The translations under genes and the position numbers were made by a program. A stretch of DNA of 12,816 nt from JABIEQ01 sp964516055 (GTDB taxonomy: Bacteria > Patescibacteriota > Patescibacteriia > Magasanikbacterales > UBA922). Below, in pieces: positions 8,139 through 12,816 of this stretch (positions are counted from its first letter, which is position 1; every line of letters starts with the position of its first letter). The notes beneath the pieces were generated by a model that was not told where the DNA came from, searched no databases, and saw only the letters and a list, made by a program, of their open reading frames with translations. The DNA is taken from positions 1-12,816 of the forward strand of contig CAZEYK010000036.1 in the NCBI GenBank assembly GCA_964516055.1, written 5' to 3'.

Positions 8139-8147
8139 AGTATATCA
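8139..8147 (-). promoter_or_regulatory. Extended -10 promoter of the six-gene operon
   Basis: On the minus strand this reads TG, A, TATACT, a full extended -10 match. Predicted transcription start is near 8132, giving a leader of about 17 nt before the ATG at 8114. No good -35 is seen; that region coincides with the T tract of the dsbA terminator, so terminator and promoter are packed back to back. Confidence 0.5.
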
Positions 8148-8154
8148 CACTATA

Positions 8155-8189
8155 AAACAAAAAAGAAAGTCACCGTTTGGCGACTTTCT
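8155..8189 (-). terminator. Rho-independent terminator of dsbA-like gene
   Basis: Minus-strand hairpin with an 8-bp stem (AGAAAGTC at 8164-8171 against GACTTTCT at 8182-8189), a further CC/GG pair beyond one mismatch and a 4-nt loop. It is followed in the minus direction by TTTTTGTTT. It starts 19 nt after the dsbA-like stop codon and separates that gene from the downstream operon. Confidence 0.85.
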
Positions 8190-8207
8190 CTTCGTGATAC
8201 TGAAAAA

Positions 8208-8975
8208 CTATTTAAGCAATGGATCAATAATTGCCTTCACTCGATCAATAGGAAATGCTCCATTGATTGGTGTGGTATTTCCATCTTTATCAATCACAAT
8301 ACTACATGGCGTACCAGTACATCCAGCCGCAGTAGCTGCATTAAGATCATCCTGTACAAGGTTATCCGTTTCTCGTCCATCAAAACAAGAATCAAATTTA
8401 CTTGCATTTAACCCAAGTTCCTTTGCAAGTCCCTTGATTACCGTATCAGCACTAAACGATCCTTGTCGCTCATATAATTGATCAGTAAATTCCCAAAATT
8501 TTCCTTGTTGTGCCGCACACTCAGAAGCAACTGCTAATTTTCTTGCTGTTGGGTGAATAGATTCAAGTGGAAAATGTCTAAATATCCAACGGACATCTCC
8601 ATCATAATCTGCCATCACTTGCTGCATAGTTGGATGAAATCGTGAACAAAATGGACACTCTGCATCAGAAAATTCAACAATCGTTACTTTTGCATTTTTA
8701 TCTCCAAGAATATGATCATTCTTTTCATCAATATCGATCGTTACTTGCCGTGCTGCGGTTGGTGCGGCAGCGGTTGGCGCAGCTGCATTTGGTGCGGCAG
8801 CAACAGCATTTCCTCCAGAAGTTTTTGCCATGGCAAAATTTCCTCCAGTAAGCATAATACTTAGCAAGACAAAAAATCCTATAGTACACAAGGTCATAAT
8901 TCCAGCAACAATACCAAATACAAAGGTTTGAGCAGGACTCATGACATCAAACAAATTGTTTCGTTTTGACTCCAT
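8208..8975 (-). CDS. Membrane-anchored DsbA-like thiol-disulfide oxidoreductase
   Basis: A 255-residue protein: short cytoplasmic N-terminus, one transmembrane anchor at about 17-42, an Ala/Pro/Thr linker at 58-75, then a thioredoxin-fold DsbA domain (thioredoxin_4 type) facing outside. The redox motif is CPFC at 107-110 in VEFSDAECPFCSRFHP, and the cis-Pro loop is GTPCSIVID with Pro223. Other family blocks are FRHFPLESIHP (132-142) and CAAQQGKFWEFTDQLY (153-168). Expected role is oxidation or isomerisation of disulfides in exported proteins. Odd: Cys219 and Cys224 flank the cis-Pro as CTGTPC, and Cys153 and Cys197 may form a second pair. The ATG at 8975 is chosen because the predicted -10 (9015-9020) would place an upstream ATG at 9014 outside the transcript, and because relatives begin near this residue. 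It has its own promoter and terminator, so it is monocistronic. Confidence 0.88.
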   Translation of the reverse strand: MESKRNNLFDVMSPAQTFVFGIVAGIMTLCTIGFFVLLSIMLTGGNFAMAKTSGGNAVAAAPNAAAPTAAAPTAARQVTIDIDEKNDHILGDKNAKVTIVEFSDAECPFCSRFHPTMQQVMADYDGDVRWIFRHFPLESIHPTARKLAVASECAAQQGKFWEFTDQLYERQGSFSADTVIKGLAKELGLNASKFDSCFDGRETDNLVQDDLNAATAAGCTGTPCSIVIDKDGNTTPINGAFPIDRVKAIIDPLLK

Positions 8976-9014
8976 AATAGAAAACAAAATAATAAATAAA
9001 TGAAATATGAACAT

Positions 9015-9023
9015 ACTATATCA
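9015..9023 (-). promoter_or_regulatory. Extended -10 promoter of dsbA-like gene
   Basis: On the minus strand this reads TG, A, TATAGT. Predicted start of transcription is near 9008, leaving a leader of about 33 nt before the ATG at 8975. No clear -35 box is seen. The element resembles the -10 regions of the TraG-like gene and of the recombinase gene. Confidence 0.5.
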
Positions 9024-9055
9024 CAAACACAACACTCAATCAGAAAACTCCCTGT

Positions 9056-9080
9056 GTATAACTACGCATCGTAGTTATAC
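9056..9080. promoter_or_regulatory. Perfect 11-bp inverted repeat, candidate operator
   Basis: GTATAACTACG at 9056-9066 is exactly repeated in inverted form as CGTAGTTATAC at 9070-9080, with a 3-nt spacer CAT. It is not followed by a T tract on either strand, so it is not a usual terminator. Its centre lies about 71 bp upstream of the predicted prx start and about 60 bp upstream of the predicted dsbA start. That suits binding of a dimeric regulator acting on both genes. The regulator is not identifiable. Confidence 0.6.
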
Positions 9081-9103
9081 GATATCAATATACACGCCAC
9101 CAT

Positions 9104-9132
9104 TTGCCAGCAACCCAAAAAAATTCTATGAT
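9104..9132 (+). promoter_or_regulatory. Sigma70-type promoter of peroxiredoxin gene
   Basis: TTGCCA at 9104-9109, a 17-nt spacer, then TATGAT at 9127-9132; each hexamer has one mismatch to consensus. The predicted start near 9139 gives a leader of about 24 nt to the ATG at 9163. This argues against longer in-frame starts reaching back to 9007. Confidence 0.65.
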
Positions 9133-9162
9133 GAGACAGAAACATATAATTTTATATCATCT

Positions 9163-9747
9163 ATGATAGAACAACAACCCCCCACACCACTCATTAATAC
9201 CTCCGTTCCAGACATTGCTCTTGAATGTTATCACGAAGGAAAGATAACAAAATACAAACCAAGTGATCTCAAAGGAAAATGGATTGTATATTTTTTCTAT
9301 CCAGCAGACTTTACCTTTGTTTGTCCAACAGAACTCCGTGAAATGGCACACCTCTACAAAGAATTTCAAGAGAGTAATGCAGAGGTAATTAGTGTGAGTA
9401 CCGATACCGTCTTTGTCCACAAAGCGTGGCACGATAACTCCCCTGCTATCAAAGAAGTTCAATTCCCTATGGCAGCCGATCCAACAGGATCATTTTGTAA
9501 AGCAATGGGAACATACATACAAGAAGAAGGGCTTTCATACCGTGCATCATTTGTTGTTGATCCTGATGGTATTATCAAAGCATACGAAATTCATGACAAC
9601 AGCATTGGTCGCAGCGCCCAGGAGCTCCTTCGAAAACTCAAAGCCGCCCAATTTGTTCGTGAACATGGAGGCGAAGTATGTCCAGCAAACTGGAAACCTG
9701 GCAGCGATACCCTTAAACCAGGATTAGACCTTGTCGGAAAAATCTAA
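9163..9747 (+). CDS. ahpC: AhpC-type typical 2-Cys peroxiredoxin
   Basis: A 194-residue thiol peroxidase that reduces H2O2, organic hydroperoxides and probably peroxynitrite. The peroxidatic site is PADFTFVCPTE: Pro47, Thr51 and Cys54 form PxxxTxxC, and Arg127 in YRASFVVDPDG completes the pocket. The resolving cysteine is Cys173 in GGEVCPANWKPG, and the C-terminus LDLVGKI is that of bacterial AhpC. Length is close to E. coli AhpC (187). An open frame extends upstream to 9007, but its sequence is unlike the family and contains the predicted promoter, so the ATG at 9163 is used. There is no ahpF or thioredoxin reductase beside it; the reductant is unknown. It is divergent from the dsbA-like gene across a palindromic site and ends in a strong terminator. 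Sequence beyond the two catalytic cysteines includes Cys22 and Cys112. Confidence 0.95.
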   Translation: MIEQQPPTPLINTSVPDIALECYHEGKITKYKPSDLKGKWIVYFFYPADFTFVCPTELREMAHLYKEFQESNAEVISVSTDTVFVHKAWHDNSPAIKEVQFPMAADPTGSFCKAMGTYIQEEGLSYRASFVVDPDGIIKAYEIHDNSIGRSAQELLRKLKAAQFVREHGGEVCPANWKPGSDTLKPGLDLVGKI

Positions 9748-9766
9748 CAATATAGCAAACGCAAAC

Positions 9767-9800
9767 AAAAAAACGTTACTCACACTGAGTAACGTTTTTT
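9767..9800. terminator. Bidirectional Rho-independent terminator
   Basis: A long hairpin: AACGTTACTCA at 9772-9782, loop CAC, TGAGTAACGTT at 9786-9796. Flanking A and T runs extend the stem to about 15 bp and give a T tract on both strands. It ends the peroxiredoxin transcript (stop 20 nt upstream) and, read the other way, the surface-protein transcript (stop at 9823). Confidence 0.92.
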
Positions 9801-9822
9801 AATATACGTGTATATATATCTA

Positions 9823-11217
9823 TTATAGTACACTATCGTTGTTTTTCTTGTTACGAACGACAAGCCCAACAATAACACCAAGCAGCATGGCAATAACGGC
9901 ACTAAAGGCAACCATAATCCATGGGTTTACCACCAAAGAAGAATCGGCTTTTTTAGTATCGTCCTGAGGGGTTTTACTTGTATCCATTTGTTGTTGCAAT
10001 AATTCCACAGCATCTTGTTCCATTGCCACTTGAGTTTGTTCTTCATGAAGTGAATCAAGCTGCTGAGTAAGTTGATCCCGCATCATTTGTGATAAGTCTT
10101 CTTGTCCTTGGTCAGATCCATTTCCTCCATCATTCGTAGCCATTTGATCCAACATATCAAGTTCCTGTTGTAATTGTTGTTCCCGAGTAGCAAGTGCTGC
10201 TTCTCGGTCAGCAAGATCTTGTTGTGTATTATCCATTGCAACCTGTTCATTTGTACTATTTGTGTTATCAGTGTTGTTCGTGTTATTTGTATTCGTATTA
10301 TTGGTGTTGTCTGTATTGTTGTTATTATTTGTATCGGTGTTATTGGTATTGTTTTCTAAAGGCTGCGGATCTTCCACAGAAATAGGCTCCCGAACAATAG
10401 GATCAACAATCGGTTGCTGAACAACAGGGTCAACAACAGGGTCGACAGGAGTAAAAGTAACAGGAGCAAGACTATAATTTACCGTTAACAATTTTATAGA
10501 CTTCGCTCCTGGACGAATAATTCCTTGACTATCCGTCACATACACAGCAATAGTGTTGTCGCCAAGTTTTAATTGAAGTGGTGCTGCAGAATAATACCGA
10601 TTAGGTGAGAAGAAATTTTTATTCATCTTTGTTCCTTTGGTGCTATCAAGAGAATTCAAAAGATAATACACTTGTTCAGTTGCACTTGAGACATTCGACA
10701 GATTGGCAACAAGAGAATAACTTGAAATGTGTACTTTTTCGTCGGAAACTAACTGAATATTATAATCTTTCACCGAAGAATACGTAATAGTAAATGATCC
10801 TAAATACGTATAGCTTGTACCAAACAATGTTCTTCCTCCCCAAATATAAATAACATTGTCTCCTTCAGAAAGAGTAATAGCTTCTTGAAAATCTGGAGCA
10901 TAGCCATTAAGCTTATTTTCTGGATCATCAGTAGTTGAAAACGGGGCATCAACAAAACTATTTGCATAGCTTTTTGTCCCAATACTATATACCATCGCGA
11001 TACTACCTCCCAAACCACCCTGATTTTGAGCATCTACCACATGTACGGTAAGCAAATATTCAGGATCACTAACCGATGACGCACTGGTAAGGGTTGCTTC
11101 AAAATCTGAGGCAGTTAATACTTGCGCAGCAGAAGCCGAAGAAAAAAACAAACACGTGCCCGCTAAAGTAAGTAAAGCGAACATAAACATTCTCGAGGAC
11201 AAAGCAAATAGTTTCAT
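9823..11217 (-). CDS. Surface protein: signal peptide, two beta domains, N/T-rich stalk, coiled coil, C-terminal TM anchor
   Basis: I do not recognise a named family. The 464-residue product begins with a signal peptide (about 1-30, cleavage probably after SASA). Two similar beta-sandwich-like domains follow at about 33-147 and 151-249; both end with a strand like SEGDNVIYIWGG or KLGDNTIAVYVTD, as in bacterial Ig-like folds. Next is a Pro-Val-Asp repeat (VDPVVDPVV, 258-266, continuing to about 284), an Asn/Thr/Asp-only stretch (289-324), a Gln/Glu-rich coiled coil (about 329-410), a single transmembrane span (432-454) and the short basic tail RNKKNN. The expected topology is type I, with the folded part outside on a long stalk. 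It could be an adhesin, host-contact or cell-wall-spacing protein. No LPXTG motif is seen. It converges on the peroxiredoxin gene and is divergent from sod. No Shine-Dalgarno is present and the promoter is not clear. Confidence 0.8.
   Translation of the reverse strand: MKLFALSSRMFMFALLTLAGTCLFFSSASAAQVLTASDFEATLTSASSVSDPEYLLTVHVVDAQNQGGLGGSIAMVYSIGTKSYANSFVDAPFSTTDDPENKLNGYAPDFQEAITLSEGDNVIYIWGGRTLFGTSYTYLGSFTITYSSVKDYNIQLVSDEKVHISSYSLVANLSNVSSATEQVYYLLNSLDSTKGTKMNKNFFSPNRYYSAAPLQLKLGDNTIAVYVTDSQGIIRPGAKSIKLLTVNYSLAPVTFTPVDPVVDPVVQQPIVDPIVREPISVEDPQPLENNTNNTDTNNNNNTDNTNNTNTNNTNNTDNTNSTNEQVAMDNTQQDLADREAALATREQQLQQELDMLDQMATNDGGNGSDQGQEDLSQMMRDQLTQQLDSLHEEQTQVAMEQDAVELLQQQMDTSKTPQDDTKKADSSLVVNPWIMVAFSAVIAMLLGVIVGLVVRNKKNNDSVL
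10246..10353 (-). repeat. Low-complexity Asn/Thr codon repeat inside surface-protein gene
   Basis: About 108 nt encoding residues 289-324 use almost only AAT, AAC, ACC, ACA and GAT-type codons, giving an irregular trinucleotide repeat (NNT, NTN and TDN units). This is a flexible polar linker between the beta domains and the coiled coil. Triplet slippage here would change stalk length without breaking the frame. Confidence 0.75.
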
Positions 11218-11231
11218 AAATACATAAATTA

Positions 11232-11260
11232 TTGACGCTTACTACGCCATCCTATATGAT
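11232..11260 (+). promoter_or_regulatory. Sigma70-type promoter of sod
   Basis: TTGACG at 11232-11237, a 17-nt spacer, then TATGAT at 11255-11260; each hexamer has one mismatch to consensus. The predicted start is about 11267 and the leader about 74 nt, the longest inferred in the window. The prx promoter has the same architecture and the same -10 sequence. Confidence 0.7.
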
Positions 11261-11265
11261 ACACT

Positions 11266-11312
11266 AATACGAACGAATACTAAAGTTTTCTCTTTCGTAC
11301 GTCGTATTTTTT
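11266..11312 (+). promoter_or_regulatory. Hairpin plus T6 tract in the sod 5' leader
   Basis: AATACGA then ACGAA (11266-11277) can pair with TTCGT (11294-11298) and TCGTATT (11302-11308), with a 3-nt bulge ACG and a 16-nt loop. It is followed by six T residues (11307-11312). It lies at the predicted 5' end of the sod mRNA, so it could protect the RNA end, attenuate transcription, or be an operator at DNA level. Confidence 0.45.
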
Positions 11313-11340
11313 ATAATTCATATTATCATATCATACCTAT

Positions 11341-11919
11341 ATGTACACCCTTCCCGAACTTGGCTATGCCTACGATGCCCTTGAACCACATATTGATGCA
11401 CGCACCATGGAAATTCACCACACCAAGCATCACCAAGGATACACAAACAACCTCAACACGGTTTTAGAAAAATATCTGGCTCTTGCTGAAACACCGGTGG
11501 AAAAACTATTACAAACACTAGATTCGCTGGATATGGATGCAGGAGATAAAACTACGCTCCGCAATAATGGTGGCGGATACCTCAATCACAAACTTTTTTG
11601 GGAAATCATGAACCCAAACAATAAGAAGGATGATGCCCTTGTTGCAGAAATTACCGAAACATTTGGGTCGCTAGAAGCAATGAAGGAAACGTTCAATAAA
11701 AATGCGGGATCACAATTTGGGAGTGGCTGGAGCTGGCTTGTACGAAATGCAGAGGGCAAGCTCGAATTGTATGGAACCGCCAACCAAGATTCTCCATATT
11801 TGAAAGGGCATACTCCCCTACTTGGCCTTGATGTATGGGAACATGCATACTATCTAAAGTATCAGAATAATCGAGGAGATTATGTTGGAGAATGGTGGAA
11901 TGTTGTGAAACTCATCTGA
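11341..11919 (+). CDS. sodA: Superoxide dismutase, Mn-type of the Fe/Mn family
   Basis: A 192-residue cytoplasmic enzyme that dismutates superoxide to O2 and H2O2. The metal ligands are all present: His26 in EIHHTKHHQGY, His83 in GGGYLNHKLFW, and Asp164 and His168 in LDVWEHAYYLKYQN. Second-sphere His30 and Tyr34 match E. coli numbering. GGGYLNH together with Gln149 in TANQDSPY is the manganese-type pattern (Fe enzymes place the Gln before the NH ligand), so manganese or cambialistic use is expected, though metal choice cannot be proven from sequence. Length is typical. It has its own near-consensus promoter and a leader hairpin, and is divergent from the surface-protein gene. Its TGA stop is one base from the stop of the convergent recombinase gene and no terminator lies between. 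The ATG at 11341 starts the canonical YTLPELGY N-terminus and has no Shine-Dalgarno. Confidence 0.95.
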   Translation: MYTLPELGYAYDALEPHIDARTMEIHHTKHHQGYTNNLNTVLEKYLALAETPVEKLLQTLDSLDMDAGDKTTLRNNGGGYLNHKLFWEIMNPNNKKDDALVAEITETFGSLEAMKETFNKNAGSQFGSGWSWLVRNAEGKLELYGTANQDSPYLKGHTPLLGLDVWEHAYYLKYQNNRGDYVGEWWNVVKLI

Positions 11920-11920
11920 T

Positions 11921-12739
11921 TCAAAAAGGACTCACAATACGCTTAAGCGCTGGATTTGTAACTTTTGTATATATTTGCGTGGTCTGAATATTACTATGAC
12001 CAAGCAAGGCTTGCACATACCGCACATCAACCCCATTCTCCAATAAATGCGTTGCAAAACTATGTCGTAAAGAATGAAACGTAGCAGGTTTTTGTATACA
12101 TGCTTTACGCAATATACTATAAAAAACTTTCTGTATGGTCCTAATAGAAAGTTTTCCTCCTCTTTCACTCTCAAACAAAATATCACTCCCCTGCTTGCCC
12201 ACTTGAAAAAGGGAAAGATCATCAATTAATCGAGGTGACAATACACTCATTCGATCTTTTTTTCCTTTTCCCATTCTTACAATTATGGTCATTGCTTCAC
12301 AATCAATATCTTGAACACGCAATTGAATAACTTCACTTATTCGTAAGCCCGCGGCATACGCAAGAGTAATCATTGTTCTATGCTTAACATTTGAGGTAGC
12401 GGCTATGATTGATTCAATTTCATCTTTTCTTAAAACAACGGGCAATCGTTTTGTTTTTTTGGGATGTTTAAAAGGGGTAAAGTGTTTATGATTGTATAAT
12501 TCCCGATACACAAAATTAATAGCATTCATATACAGAGATATCGTCTGACTTGAATACCCCTCTACTTGTTTGTTATAAAAATATTCGGTGAGATCATCTC
12601 TATGAATTTCACGCAACGGTTTCCTAAAAAAATGATAGACTCCACGTATTGCAGCACTATACGATTTTATGGTTGCCCTGCTATAATTCCTTAATAGTAG
12701 CTCTTTTTCCAAGCGTTCAATAAGTCCCCCTCCAGACAT
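11921..12739 (-). CDS. Xer-type tyrosine recombinase/integrase
   Basis: A 272-residue site-specific recombinase. Residues about 5-85 are the SAM-like core-binding domain (LLRNYSRATIKSYSAAIRGV, 16-35); about 98-265 is the catalytic domain. Catalytic residues are visible: Arg133 in YAAGLRISEV, Lys158 in MGKGKKDR, His222 and Arg225 in HSLRHSFATH, His248 in LLGHSNIQTTQIY, and nucleophile Tyr257. The set is complete, so it should be active. Size and motifs fit XerC/XerD/XerA-like chromosome-dimer resolution enzymes; the integron-integrase insertion between the catalytic patches is absent. A mobile-element integrase cannot be excluded, but no attachment repeats, cargo or tRNA target are seen. It has an extended -10 promoter, a leader of about 20 nt without a Shine-Dalgarno, and is convergent with sod at one-base distance. 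Confidence 0.9.
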   Translation of the reverse strand: MSGGGLIERLEKELLLRNYSRATIKSYSAAIRGVYHFFRKPLREIHRDDLTEYFYNKQVEGYSSQTISLYMNAINFVYRELYNHKHFTPFKHPKKTKRLPVVLRKDEIESIIAATSNVKHRTMITLAYAAGLRISEVIQLRVQDIDCEAMTIIVRMGKGKKDRMSVLSPRLIDDLSLFQVGKQGSDILFESERGGKLSIRTIQKVFYSILRKACIQKPATFHSLRHSFATHLLENGVDVRYVQALLGHSNIQTTQIYTKVTNPALKRIVSPF

Positions 12740-12765
12740 ATTATATTATTAAAAATAGTACATAT

Positions 12766-12774
12766 ACTATACCA
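12766..12774 (-). promoter_or_regulatory. Extended -10 promoter of the tyrosine recombinase gene
   Basis: On the minus strand this reads TG, G, TATAGT. Predicted start is near 12759, about 20 nt before the ATG at 12739. The -35 region (TTTCGT at 17 nt) is poor. The promoter is back to back with the rightward promoter at 12782-12810. Confidence 0.45.
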
Positions 12775-12781
12775 AAAAGCA

Positions 12782-12810
12782 TTGATATACGAAATGTATT
12801 CGTTTATAAT
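12782..12810 (+). promoter_or_regulatory. Near-consensus sigma70 promoter reading out of the window
   Basis: TTGATA at 12782-12787, a 17-nt spacer, then a perfect TATAAT at 12805-12810. It points right, so a plus-strand gene or RNA should begin just beyond the window. The spacer holds a small dyad, ACGAA (12789-12793) and TTCGT (12799-12803), centred between the two hexamers where a repressor or MerR-like factor could bind. Confidence 0.6.
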
Positions 12811-12816
12811 CTAGTT

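Noticed and set aside
8976..9014. Longer dsbA-like start at 9014
   Set aside because: The predicted dsbA transcription start is near 9008, inside this extension; the added residues would put a second hydrophobic stretch before the normal anchor.
9007..9162. In-frame N-terminal extension of the peroxiredoxin gene
   Set aside because: It is unlike AhpC N-termini, spans the predicted prx promoter, the perfect dyad and the dsbA -10, and relatives begin close to the ATG at 9163.
9801..9816. ATATAC/GTATAT dyad after the bidirectional terminator
   Set aside because: Short alternating A/T sequence with a 2-nt gap; expected by chance in this composition.
11940..11949. 10-bp palindrome CGCTTAAGCG near the 3' end of the recombinase gene
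   Set aside because: It has no loop or T tract and lies within coding sequence; not a terminator for sod.
11921..12739. Integron integrase or a CRISPR/mobile island
   Set aside because: The integron-specific insertion is absent, and no attC-like repeats, gene cassettes, terminal repeats or CRISPR repeats are visible.

Overview
The window looks like chromosomal DNA from a Candidate Phyla Radiation bacterium (Patescibacteria), probably one of the Parcubacteria-type groups such as Magasanikbacteria, Uhrbacteria or Falkowbacteria. This is inferred from protein style: an Lgt with an altered active-site signature, a LOG protein beginning its domain with a typical DTW..F.IM..FVEG block, a soluble TraG/VirD4-like ATPase, an O-antigen-ligase/TPR fusion and a membrane-anchored DsbA. 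The DNA is AT-rich, gene-dense and uses TGA as a stop. Almost no gene has a Shine-Dalgarno sequence. There is no rRNA, tRNA, CRISPR array or insertion sequence, and no gene-free stretch over 300 bases; the longest (8976-9162) is a divergent promoter region.

Left part (8147 down to 25, all minus strand) reads as one six-gene operon. From an extended -10 promoter near 8140 the order is: TraG/VirD4-like ATPase, polytopic O-antigen-ligase-like protein with TPR tail (ATGA overlap), gatC, gatA, a tandem LOG-family nucleotide hydrolase, and lgt. Gaps are -4, 39, 39, 13 and 44 nt. The operon mixes envelope work (glycan ligation, lipoprotein acylation, possible secretion or DNA-transfer ATPase) with Gln-tRNA(Gln)/Asn-tRNA(Asn) amidation and nucleotide metabolism. 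gatB is not in the window. No terminator is seen after lgt in the 24 nt left.

Middle and right part (8155-11919) is a redox and cell-surface cluster: a membrane-anchored DsbA-like thiol oxidoreductase (minus), a divergent AhpC-type 2-Cys peroxiredoxin (plus), an unrecognised surface protein with signal peptide, beta domains, N/T-rich stalk, coiled coil and C-terminal anchor (minus), and a Mn-type superoxide dismutase (plus). Superoxide dismutase makes H2O2, which the peroxiredoxin removes; DsbA forms disulfides in exported proteins. A perfect 11-bp inverted repeat with a 3-nt spacer sits between the dsbA and prx promoters at a position suited to a shared regulator. A long hairpin lies at the predicted 5' end of the sod transcript.

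Right edge (11921-12816): a Xer-type tyrosine recombinase (minus) converges on sod with one base between stop codons. Upstream of it a near-consensus promoter points out of the window.
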